From the NCBI GenBank assembly GCA_964445815.1, contig CAYULW010000012.1, positions 1 to 59,493 of the forward strand: a stretch of DNA of 59,493 bases, in the 5' to 3' direction. The notes under the pieces were generated by a model. The model saw only the letters and a list, made by a program, of their open reading frames with translations. It did not search any database and had not been told where the DNA came from. Positions 17,595 through 25,411 of the stretch are shown piece by piece; positions within the stretch are counted from its first letter, which is position 1, and every line of letters begins with the position of its first letter. This DNA is from CAYULW01 sp964445815. Lineage in GTDB: Bacteria > Bacteroidota > Bacteroidia > Flavobacteriales_E > Vicingaceae. The position numbers and the translations under genes are program-made.

Positions 17595-18281
17595 CTAAGG
17601 CATTACCGTTAGGTCTAATGAATCTATGTCAGGTGCTAAACCCGAGATAGTATTTCCTTCAATTATAAGGCTTCCATTACTCACATGATAATCATATTTG
17701 CTTTTTGCATTATGGTTTGGGTAAGGTATTATTGGTCTTTCACCTGTCTTAAAATTTTTAACATCGATTACAGTTTTACTCGGAATATCGTATAACATGT
17801 CGATTCTAAATGGTGTAAGGTCTCCTTGCATTGTTACAGGGTCTTGTCCAATCTCAAAAATGACAGTATCCACAGATCTCCATTTAATATCTTCAATTAA
17901 GAGGCCTGGAGTAGGATTCCAATTGCCACGATACACCTTTTCATCAAATCGATCAATCATTCTGAATAAACTGTCATTATCAATCTCTTGAAGCAAAGCG
18001 GCACCTCCAATATTGTAAATCTTAATGTTTCCGTCATTACCTAGATTTGGGCCTCGTGAAAGCCGGGTCGCCAAGATGGTATATTTCCCTTCTAATCCTA
18101 TCCCCAAGTTTTGAACCTTTGCCGGACTTACATTTTGCCAGAAGTTATTATTGCCGACAACATTTGGAGGTGAGTTCTCGAGAGTAGCGGTATACACATC
18201 CTGATCAGAATTATAGACTACCCAAGTTTCGCCACAAGAAATTAAAAAGAGACCTGAGAAAAGTAGAATTACTATTTTCAT
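17595..18281 (-). CDS. Lipoprotein of unknown function
   Basis: A 228-residue predicted lipoprotein with a short hydrophobic signal and lipobox FLISC, cysteine at residue 16. The mature part is beta-rich with many Asn, Asp and Gly residues. I do not recognise a family. It has its own promoter at 18307-18337 and no partner gene on either side. It lies between tRNA-Phe and a possible tRNA relic at about 18561-18600, which suggests an accessory, possibly acquired, gene. Confidence 0.75.
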   Translation of the reverse strand: MKIVILLFSGLFLISCGETWVVYNSDQDVYTATLENSPPNVVGNNNFWQNVSPAKVQNLGIGLEGKYTILATRLSRGPNLGNDGNIKIYNIGGAALLQEIDNDSLFRMIDRFDEKVYRGNWNPTPGLLIEDIKWRSVDTVIFEIGQDPVTMQGDLTPFRIDMLYDIPSKTVIDVKNFKTGERPIIPYPNHNAKSKYDYHVSNGSLIIEGNTISGLAPDIDSLDLTVMP

Positions 18282-18306
18282 TTTGAATTGGTTTAGTTAT
18301 TTGATT

Positions 18307-18337
18307 CAAAAATAAATAGATCAGTTTAATTATCAAA
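18307..18337 (-). promoter_or_regulatory. Promoter of the 17595-18281 lipoprotein gene
   Basis: On the minus strand TTTG (18334-18337), 19 bases, then TATTTTTG (18307-18314). This is close to the ideal Bacteroidota promoter, 26 bases before the start codon. Confidence 0.6.
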
Positions 18338-18560
18338 ATAAGTCGAACTATTGAAAATAATAGCACTACCCTTTAGTTAAACTACAACTAATCGCATCAT
18401 TAACTTTATCGGTCAGATGTAGTCAAATAAATTTCAATGACATAAGTGAAACCTTTAAAGGCCACTATATAGATACATACTTAACTTAAAAGACGTTATT
18501 AAGAATAAATTCTTGTTACTTTGTTACTACTACACAGATAACCTATATAAAAACTCCACC

Positions 18561-18632
18561 AACTGGTTCGGTATGTGTCTAGTTGGGTCCACTAGAGAAT
18601 TCAAACCCGATCACGAAAGTGTTTGGTTTTTG
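18561..18632 (+). pseudogene. Possible tRNA 3'-end relic with a decayed terminator
   Basis: In this otherwise empty 493-base gap, 18563-18570 repeats the tRNA-Phe T-arm word CTGGTTCG. About 15 bases later TGGGTCCACTAGAGAAT resembles the tRNA-Phe acceptor and flank TGGCACCACCAGAGAAT. A hairpin-like CAAACCCGATCAC-GAAA-GTGTTTGG with a T-rich tail follows at about 18602-18632, resembling a worn terminator. No full cloverleaf can be folded. The rest of 18338-18774 holds no gene that I can see. Confidence 0.35.
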
Positions 18633-18774
18633 TTTTTAGGAACTGAGCTTGCTCAGGTGAACTTCAAAACAAAAACTTAGAAAGCGAAGCAACTGGGTTT
18701 TTTTGATAGAGGTAAGTATACAAAACCTCAGCATGGGACAGTAAGACATTTTTTAATCGAACCTTCTTATTAAT

Positions 18775-20442
18775 TCAATCTCCTATCACAATCTTTTCTA
18801 CAGAACCGTTGTAATTTAAAAAATAAAGCCCCCTAGGATATTGACTCACATTGATCTCATAAGATAATTGTTCTTGACCCGTATTGAACACGTGTACCAA
18901 TTGCCCTTTTGCATTGTATAGTTCAAGAGTAGCTGAGGGTTGATTTTGTAAAACCTGTATTGACAGCAAATTACTTGCAGGGTTAGGGTAAAAGCTAATT
19001 GAAGTTCTATCATGCAAGTCCTCAATACCTGTTGTTGTACAGTTAAAGGTGTCGCCCGAAAACATCCAACCGTCCGCTATTAAAAGAGTCCTGGCAGAAT
19101 CTGCCAAACAATATTCTAAGAGATCTGCTCCGAAAGGCACGTTTAATTGATGTGGCTTAGCCTGCCAAGCAATGAGCGTGCTGTCATAATTAGGGATTGA
19201 CATGTGACTATTAGGTATTGGTCGTCTACCGAAAATATTGTCCATGTTGGTAACAGATGAAATGTCCCAATTCCCAAGATTTTGATCAAATGTACGTGCG
19301 TATTGGAACATAAAAGACATGTTAGTAACAGACGAAACATCCCATGTAGAAAGATCTACATTAAATGAATCTGTATAGCTGAACATTCTACTCATGTTAG
19401 TGACGGATGAGACATCCCAAGAAGAAATATCTTGATTAAAATTTGTATAGAAGAACATGCGACTCATACTTGTAACGGATGAAACGTTCCAAGAAGAGAT
19501 ATCTTGATTAAAACTTGATGCACCATCAAACATGCCAGCCATTCCTCTGACTGAAGAAACATTCCAGGAGCCGATGTTTTGATTAAATGCACTTGCACCA
19601 CTGAACATCTCGTTCATATCTGTTACTGATGAAACGTCCCATGAAGAGATGTCTTGATTAAACGCACAATTATAAAACATTCTTCCCATATCAGTTACCG
19701 AAGACACATCCCATGAACCTAAGTTTTGGTTAAACGGACAGTCGGTAAACATCATATTCATATTTCGAACACTAGAGACGTTCCAATTACTAATGTCACC
19801 GTTGAAAGAAGAAGCGCCGGAAAACATGAGTTCCATATTGGTCACATTAGAGACGTCCCAATTGTTCAGATTCTGATTAAAACTGCTAGCCAACCAGAAC
19901 ATTCCAGGCATTTCTCTAATGTTTGACACATCCCAATTGCTGATGTCACCATCAAAAGATGTGGCACTGTCAAACATGAAAGAAGCACGCGTAAAGGGAG
20001 CGATATTAGGTTTATCAGTTGCTGTGTACCCAAGATTAGAACAAAATTGAAATGCTTGATCAAGGTCTCTAAACATCACATTTCCCCATTGGTCTATAGA
20101 GATGATTTTCTTTGCGTCATTTGAGCCTGCACCACCAAATCTAATCGCTTCAAAGGTTCCACGAATTCGAATGGTATAAGTTCCCGGTGCAGCATAGGTA
20201 TGGGTAATGTTCCCGGTTACAGCTAAGGAGTCAAAAATACCGTCATTGTTCCAATCTACATCATAGTTGTAATTGTAACCAAACCCAGAGAGGGCGGTAA
20301 AAATGGTAATGGAAGAGTCGTTAGAACTTCCGGGATTATCCGTTTTCCATGTTGTTACAAAATCTGTTGTATCTAACTGAGAATACAAGCTGATCGCACT
20401 AAGAAAGATTAAGTAAAAAGAAAATTGTCTTTTTAGTTGCAT
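18775..20442 (-). CDS. BspA-like (DUF285) surface protein with T9SS sorting domain
   Basis: A 555-residue secreted protein. Residues 1-22 form a signal peptide. Residues about 25-105 look like a PKD-type beta domain (ending YAAPGTYTIRIRG). Ten repeats of about 24 residues follow at about 168-415, with the pattern W-[DN]-[VI]-S-[SN]-[VI]-x2-M-x2-MF and FNQ[ND][IL]; this is the DUF285/BspA-like repeat of surface adhesins. The last 80 residues begin GIEDL and FYPNPASN and end with GLYFLNYNGSVEKIVI, a type A C-terminal sorting domain for type IX secretion. It is probably surface-attached or released; ligands are unknown. It has no neighbours in an operon. Confidence 0.9.
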   Translation of the reverse strand: MQLKRQFSFYLIFLSAISLYSQLDTTDFVTTWKTDNPGSSNDSSITIFTALSGFGYNYNYDVDWNNDGIFDSLAVTGNITHTYAAPGTYTIRIRGTFEAIRFGGAGSNDAKKIISIDQWGNVMFRDLDQAFQFCSNLGYTATDKPNIAPFTRASFMFDSATSFDGDISNWDVSNIREMPGMFWLASSFNQNLNNWDVSNVTNMELMFSGASSFNGDISNWNVSSVRNMNMMFTDCPFNQNLGSWDVSSVTDMGRMFYNCAFNQDISSWDVSSVTDMNEMFSGASAFNQNIGSWNVSSVRGMAGMFDGASSFNQDISSWNVSSVTSMSRMFFYTNFNQDISSWDVSSVTNMSRMFSYTDSFNVDLSTWDVSSVTNMSFMFQYARTFDQNLGNWDISSVTNMDNIFGRRPIPNSHMSIPNYDSTLIAWQAKPHQLNVPFGADLLEYCLADSARTLLIADGWMFSGDTFNCTTTGIEDLHDRTSISFYPNPASNLLSIQVLQNQPSATLELYNAKGQLVHVFNTGQEQLSYEINVSQYPRGLYFLNYNGSVEKIVIGD

Positions 20443-20734
20443 GTGATGGTTTTAATGAATTAAATACATAATACGGGAAGTTAGAAAAAAAGGTTCAAAA
20501 AACCATAATCCGTTTCTTGAAACAGCTATTCGTATCTAGTGGGTCAATAAGTGCTTTTAGTAGATTTTTAGAGAAATGTATTTTGACTTTCTTTAAGTAG
20601 CATCAAATTCATGTTTGCATTCAGATTGAACTCCATTTCATGCAATCTAAAATGAAAATCTTTTACCTATTCAATTTTCATCCATCCATAGCTCTAATTT
20701 GACCCCTTTCTCTTTATAAACAAAACACTTACTT

Positions 20735-20934
20735 TTTGAGCCGAAAGAACATCACCATTTACTTTGTTTGTCCTCCGCGCTTAGAATAGACTTTACAACA
20801 GCAGAAGATAAAGGCACTTATCTAAAAGACATTCAACATGTTAAGCTAGCAAGTATTTATCGGCTAGAGATGATAGACTGTCTTACGATGGAATGTATTT
20901 AACTCAACTTGGTAATAAAATAGTTGCTTCGTAG
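20735..20934 (+). pseudogene. Frameshifted relic of an SGNH/GDSL-type hydrolase C-terminus
   Basis: Pieces in three plus-strand frames line up in order: ITIYFVCPPRLE (about 20744-20783), then DFTTAEDKGTYLKDIQHV (about 20789-20842), then ASKYLSARDDRLSYDGMYLT followed by QLGNKIVAS and a stop at 20932-20934. The end resembles the SGNH block with the catalytic Asp-His pair, normally DGxHLT..GN; here the His is Tyr. At least two frameshifts and a stop separate the parts, so it is not functional. The 5' part cannot be found in 20443-20734, which otherwise shows nothing I can support. Confidence 0.5.
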
Positions 20935-20994
20935 ATAAAAATGCATCTGATTAAAACCTTCTAATTCAGAAAACCTGTTCTATGTCTGAGAAAC

Positions 20995-22431
20995 TCAATC
21001 TTCACTTAGCTTAGAAACAGCTTCCTGAGCGCTTGGCATCATTGGATCTAAATCTAATGCCTTAGAATAATACTTTAGTGCTTTTGCTTTGTCGCCCTTG
21101 TTCAAGTAGGCTTCCCCTAAGCTATCCCAAACATTAGCATCTTCGGGAAACAGCTCTGTATTCAAACTAAAAAGCTCTATCGCTTGATGAAGCTTATGTT
21201 CTGACATCAATTCATAACCTATACTATTCAGTATCCATGATTTAGGATCAGCCGGGTGAAAATTTACGGTCAAATCTTCAAAATTCTTTTTAATGTGGTC
21301 AATGCCATAGTTTATATATGCTTTATATACATTTTCAACTGCGGGCAAAGAGGGTTTTTCCGGTTCTTGACCTCTAATAATTGACAGTATACCCATACCC
21401 AATTGCTCAGCTATCGTTTCTCTCATATTTGCAAGCACAACAATGGTGATATCGTCCCTCAAAATCTCTAGATTTATACTATTAAAAAATTCAAAACCTC
21501 CTGCATGTGGAATAGCTCCCCCGGTAGTCCGGTGCTGAGTTGTCAACCTATAGAATTCATCTTTTAATTTGGTTTCTTCTTTCAATAATTGATGACCATA
21601 ATGAAACTCTCTGTAAAATTTCATAACGTCTTCCGCTGTTGACCAAAAACCGCCATCGGGTTTTGAAACTTCTACAAAATCACTATTATCTCTCAAGTCC
21701 CCTTTCATCGTCTTATGATACCCGATCGCTTTATTAGGGATTTTCTCTTGACTACTTAAATAAGTATTCTTCAATTCCAAAGGGTTGACAATATGTTCCC
21801 GAACATATTGATAGTAAGATTTCTTGCTTATTTTCTCAATTATAGCCCCCAATATGACATATCCCGAATTGCTATATGCTCGCTCTGTGCCAGCTTCAAA
21901 AAGCAATGGCATGTCTTTTATCATCTGTAAAACAGATTGAATGTCCCTTTCATTTTCCGGTAGGTCAAAATAGTCCATTGACCTGTAATAATCTCCAAAT
22001 CCCGCGGAGTGGTTGAGTAGGTGCTTTACTGTAATCTTCGAGTACTGTTCATTAGAAAATTGAGGTAACAAAGTATTTAATCTATTGTCTAAACTGAGCC
22101 TACCTTCTTCAACCAACTGTAATATAGCTATCTTGGTAAAGGTTTTATTCATTGATCCTATATTAAACTTAGTAGATAAGGTATTAGGAATATTTTGTTT
22201 TCGGTCAGCGTATCCGAATGCTTTATGATAAATAGGTTTTCCTTTCTCTGCTATTAACACTACACCTGAAAATACATCCAATTCAAGATACTGCTTAACA
22301 AGTCTATCAACTTTTTCTTCGACTATATTTTTATCTAAATTCATTTCAGATCTGAAGTCTCCGTTAATTGAATTAGCGCTGAATACTACGAACTGGCCTA
22401 TTATGACTGCCAGAAAAGCAAACTTCTTCAT
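20995..22431 (-). CDS. Serine hydrolase (beta-lactamase / class C PBP fold) with C-terminal TPR
   Basis: A 478-residue exported protein starting at the ATG at 22431, which opens a normal signal peptide (MKKFAFLAVIIGQFVVF). Residues about 40-350 carry the class C beta-lactamase/DD-peptidase fold: SMNK (S93, K96), YSN at about 186-188, and HAGG in the position of the KTG triad. A linker and two TPR units follow at about 400-470 (NVWDSLGEAYLNKGDKAKALKYYSKALDLDP). A longer start upstream would place 20 polar residues before the signal and is rejected. Such proteins may be peptidases or esterases; antibiotic hydrolysis cannot be claimed. Divergent from the LytS/LytTR pair. Confidence 0.87.
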   Translation of the reverse strand: MKKFAFLAVIIGQFVVFSANSINGDFRSEMNLDKNIVEEKVDRLVKQYLELDVFSGVVLIAEKGKPIYHKAFGYADRKQNIPNTLSTKFNIGSMNKTFTKIAILQLVEEGRLSLDNRLNTLLPQFSNEQYSKITVKHLLNHSAGFGDYYRSMDYFDLPENERDIQSVLQMIKDMPLLFEAGTERAYSNSGYVILGAIIEKISKKSYYQYVREHIVNPLELKNTYLSSQEKIPNKAIGYHKTMKGDLRDNSDFVEVSKPDGGFWSTAEDVMKFYREFHYGHQLLKEETKLKDEFYRLTTQHRTTGGAIPHAGGFEFFNSINLEILRDDITIVVLANMRETIAEQLGMGILSIIRGQEPEKPSLPAVENVYKAYINYGIDHIKKNFEDLTVNFHPADPKSWILNSIGYELMSEHKLHQAIELFSLNTELFPEDANVWDSLGEAYLNKGDKAKALKYYSKALDLDPMMPSAQEAVSKLSED

Positions 22432-22615
22432 AAGAGTCTCAATTAAAATATGAAACAAGTCTAAACAAGTACCTGCTCTTTTATCATTCAAAGTTCTGAA
22501 TCGTTTTATTAGAGTGATCTAAAGACTCTTTTTTGTTACAAAACTATTTTTCTATAGTTCATAACAAGAAGTGCAAGGTTTATAACAGCATTCTCAATGT
22601 GATCAAAAAAGCAGC

Positions 22616-22623
22616 TACTTTTG
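22616..22623 (+). promoter_or_regulatory. TACTTTTG box before the histidine kinase gene
   Basis: An exact TAnnTTTG match ending 7 bases before the start codon. No -33 TTTG is visible. If used, the transcript would be nearly leaderless. Confidence 0.35.
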
Positions 22624-22630
22624 AGGGAGA

Positions 22631-23653
22631 ATGAAATGGATCGAAATCATCTCTAATGTTCTTTTTTGGACAATTTCAGGAAGTTTAATTGTGAGTAGTT
22701 TTTCCATTCAAGGACATGAAATTGAAATCATAGATGGAGTAGAAACCATACAGACCATCAGAGATGATAATCTTATTTACCAATTACTTACCTGTCTGTC
22801 GGTTGCGTTTATATTATTTTATGCGAATCTTATTAATGTTAACCAGCTCGGTAAAGGAGTCCCAAAAAATAAAACGCTTTTCGTATCCTTGAGCCTTCTT
22901 CTACTTTCTAGTATTGTTCTAGTCTTTATTCAGCAAAATATATTGACGTATACTTATGGACTTCCTTCACAAATTAGCATCAGTATACTTCTTTTCTTTT
23001 TCACTATTTCTTCCTCGTATGGTCTACTTAAGGTTTGGATCATTATGGAACAAAAACAAAAGAATTTAGCCTTGATTGCTAAACAAGCTGAATTAAACCT
23101 CTTGAGAAACCAGTTACAGCCCCATTTCCTATTTAATGCTTTAAATAACCTTCTAGCCTTTGTGGATCAGCAAAAAAACCCAAAAATGGCATCTTCTATT
23201 GAAGAACTATCTCAACTCTTACGCTATGTAATTGAAGAAACAAAATCTGAAAAAGTCTTACTTTCAAAAGAAATAGATTTTATCAGAAACTATTGCCACT
23301 TGCAGTTACTCAGATTTGAAGATCAAGAAGTCGACTTTAAGTTAAAGGTGAATGGAGAAATCGACAGATTAGAAGTAGAACCGGGATTGTTCATCCCGTT
23401 TGTTGAAAATGCATTTAAGTATGGCACTAAACCAGAAACCAACTCTTTTATTGAAGTTTTATTCAGTACAATAAATGAGAATGAAATTATTTTTAGTGTC
23501 AAAAACACTCTATTTGAAAACAGTCAAGAAATGGGAACAGGAACAGGCATCACAACAGTTAGAGATCGATTGAAAATAGTTTATCCTAATAAGCACGAAC
23601 TTAATATTACCACTGACAATTCATCTTATCTTGTAAAACTAAAACTGATGTAG
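22631..23653 (+). CDS. LytS-type sensor histidine kinase
   Basis: A 340-residue inner-membrane kinase. Four hydrophobic segments (residues about 8-26, 50-68, 82-100 and 112-138) form the sensor part. The His_kinase domain follows with the LytS-type motif LRNQLQPHFLFNALNNL and phosphorylated H165, then a GHKL ATPase domain with N-box IPFVENAFKYG and G-box MGTGTGITTVRDRL. It phosphorylates the LytTR regulator encoded one base downstream. There is no large extracytoplasmic domain, so the signal is probably sensed in or near the membrane. The divergent serine hydrolase gene is a candidate target. Confidence 0.93.
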   Translation: MKWIEIISNVLFWTISGSLIVSSFSIQGHEIEIIDGVETIQTIRDDNLIYQLLTCLSVAFILFYANLINVNQLGKGVPKNKTLFVSLSLLLLSSIVLVFIQQNILTYTYGLPSQISISILLFFFTISSSYGLLKVWIIMEQKQKNLALIAKQAELNLLRNQLQPHFLFNALNNLLAFVDQQKNPKMASSIEELSQLLRYVIEETKSEKVLLSKEIDFIRNYCHLQLLRFEDQEVDFKLKVNGEIDRLEVEPGLFIPFVENAFKYGTKPETNSFIEVLFSTINENEIIFSVKNTLFENSQEMGTGTGITTVRDRLKIVYPNKHELNITTDNSSYLVKLKLM

Positions 23654-23654
23654 C

Positions 23655-24335
23655 TTGAAAGCAATAATTGTTGATGACGAACCAAAGGCTATCTCTCTTT
23701 TGAGAGGATACTTAGATCACTTCTCAAATATTGAATTAGTCTCTACATTTAGAAATGGACTTAAAGCTTTTGAGTTTCTTTCCAAAGAAAAAGTTGATCT
23801 TATCTTTCTTGACATTAACATGCCCAATATAAATGGACTTTCACTTTCAAAAATGATCAGTAAAGATGTCAAAGTCATCTTTACAACAGCGTACTCTGAG
23901 TATGCTGTTGAGAGCTATGAAGTGCAGGCAACAGATTATTTACTTAAGCCAATTGGCTTTGAAAGATTTACCAAAGCAATAAGCAAAGTATTATCTGAAA
24001 AAAAACAGATTAAACCCCTTGAAAATAAAAGCATTGTTTTACTTAAAAGCGGCTCTAAGACACACCGTATAAATCCAAACGAGATTAACTATATAGAAAA
24101 AGACGGAAATTACTCAACCTATCATATGACTGACCTTCAAAAAATTATAACTCGAGAATCTGTTAGCGAAACGTTAAGCAAACTACCAAGCTCATTTCTG
24201 CAAGTGCATAAGTCTTATATTGTTAATATGGAGAGTGTCTCAGGTATCGAAAAAGACATTTTATTCATTAAGAATCTACAAATCCCTATTGGAGGGTCTT
24301 TCAAACAAGATACTTTGAAAAAGCTACTTAATTAA
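23655..24335 (+). CDS. LytTR-family response regulator (TTG start)
   Basis: A 226-residue regulator with a CheY-like receiver (acid pocket D7-D8, phospho-acceptor D53 in FLDINMP, TTAYSEYA and the K of LLKPIG) and a C-terminal LytTR DNA-binding domain from about residue 125 (INYIEKDGNYSTYH, FLQVHKSYIVN). The start is TTG one base after the kinase stop codon; no in-frame ATG precedes the receiver core. Kinase and regulator thus form a coupled pair. Targets are unknown. Confidence 0.93.
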   Translation: MKAIIVDDEPKAISLLRGYLDHFSNIELVSTFRNGLKAFEFLSKEKVDLIFLDINMPNINGLSLSKMISKDVKVIFTTAYSEYAVESYEVQATDYLLKPIGFERFTKAISKVLSEKKQIKPLENKSIVLLKSGSKTHRINPNEINYIEKDGNYSTYHMTDLQKIITRESVSETLSKLPSSFLQVHKSYIVNMESVSGIEKDILFIKNLQIPIGGSFKQDTLKKLLN

Positions 24336-24367
24336 CAATAAGTCAATAGCTATTTAATTTACCCTGT

Positions 24368-25303
24368 TTATACTGGACTGAGCACATGGCCTCTTTCTTG
24401 CTCGGGTAACATGCCATTTGTTGAATGAATAATCATCTTTTGAAGTACCAAAAGCAGTTTTTGTTTGACAAAAAACTTATGAGTAATCAAGCCCACCCGC
24501 CTGACCGGTACCGGAGATTCAAACTCGACAAGCTTGCAAGCGTCCTCTTCCGGTAAGTCGAGAGATGCCAAATGTGGAATTACCGTAATGCCTTTTCTGA
24601 TCTTTGTTATGCGCAATAGACTACCCATAGATCCGGATTCGATCTCAATATTTGCATCGCTTTTTGAAAAAAGATCCGATAATTCGCATATCTTTTGAAC
24701 CTGCGTACGTAGACAATGTCCCTCTTGCAAGAGGCAAAGTTTGGAGTAATCCAGACCATCGATCGTCGCTTTTGTTTTTTGTGGCTCACCTGTACAATCA
24801 TAAACCAGAAATGGTTCAGAATAGAGTGGTAATTCAACCAATTCAGAATCATCTAATGGAATCGCCAGTATTCCAACGTCTATGTTTCTTATTTTCAAAG
24901 CTTTTTTAATCTGAGCTGTTGTCATCTCCTTAACGATCATTTTTACCTTTGGAAAGCGCGCTGCAAAATCAGTCAGAAATAAAGGCAATAAGTATGGAGC
25001 AATAGTTGGAATTACACCAATGCGTAATTCACCTGCCATCTCTCCTTTTAGCTCCTGAACCAGATTATTCAATGCATCAATTTCATTGAGTATTATTCTT
25101 AACCTTTCGGTTAACTGTAAACCTTCATCTGTAATGGAAACGGGTTTTGTTTTTCGATTAAAAATCTTAATACCGATCTCTTCTTCCAAGCGGCCTATCA
25201 TGGTGCTTAAGGTAGATTGCGTGACATGACATTTCTCTGCGGCCAATTCAAAATTCTGCCAATCTACCACAGCAAGCACATATTGAAACTGTTGAAAATT
25301 CAT
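24368..25303 (-). CDS. oxyR: OxyR peroxide-sensing LysR-type regulator
   Basis: A 311-residue LysR-type activator. The N-terminal HTH (LAAEKCHVTQSTLSTMIGRLEEEIG) binds DNA and the C-terminal domain senses H2O2. The two redox cysteines are present as C197 and C206 in LQEGHCLRTQVQKIC, with the same spacing as C199 and C208 of E. coli OxyR. It is divergent from katG, and a 23-base perfect palindrome lies in the shared intergenic region. Oxidised OxyR probably activates katG and may repress its own gene. Confidence 0.95.
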   Translation of the reverse strand: MNFQQFQYVLAVVDWQNFELAAEKCHVTQSTLSTMIGRLEEEIGIKIFNRKTKPVSITDEGLQLTERLRIILNEIDALNNLVQELKGEMAGELRIGVIPTIAPYLLPLFLTDFAARFPKVKMIVKEMTTAQIKKALKIRNIDVGILAIPLDDSELVELPLYSEPFLVYDCTGEPQKTKATIDGLDYSKLCLLQEGHCLRTQVQKICELSDLFSKSDANIEIESGSMGSLLRITKIRKGITVIPHLASLDLPEEDACKLVEFESPVPVRRVGLITHKFFVKQKLLLVLQKMIIHSTNGMLPEQERGHVLSPV

Positions 25304-25318
25304 AAAGCAATATTACAA

Positions 25319-25368
25319 ATATATTGATGTCATCAATATATACATCTAAAATATCGTTTTTATAGATA
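25319..25368. promoter_or_regulatory. Probable OxyR operator between oxyR and katG
   Basis: 25319-25341 is a perfect inverted repeat with 11-base arms around one central base: arm ATATATTGATG, centre T, then CATCAATATAT. It contains the LysR-type T-N11-A pattern. A second, weaker inverted repeat, TATC-N9-GATA, is centred 30 bases away at 25360, next to the katG promoter. Two sites about three helical turns apart fit the extended, four-contact binding of OxyR tetramers. Binding itself is inferred. Confidence 0.75.
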
Positions 25369-25380
25369 TACAATATGTTA

Positions 25381-25388
25381 TAACTTTG
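25381..25388 (+). promoter_or_regulatory. TAACTTTG promoter box for katG
   Basis: An exact TAnnTTTG match. The T-rich stretch at 25357-25361 occupies the -33 position and overlaps the second OxyR site, as expected for an activated promoter. The box overlaps the GTG that would start a longer reading, so that start is rejected. Confidence 0.6.
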
Positions 25389-25411
25389 TGTTTCATAAAA
25401 GCAAAACTGAC

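Noticed and set aside
25388..25411. Longer N-terminus for katG from a GTG
   Set aside because: The GTG overlaps the -7 box, and the added residues would hide the lipoprotein signal.
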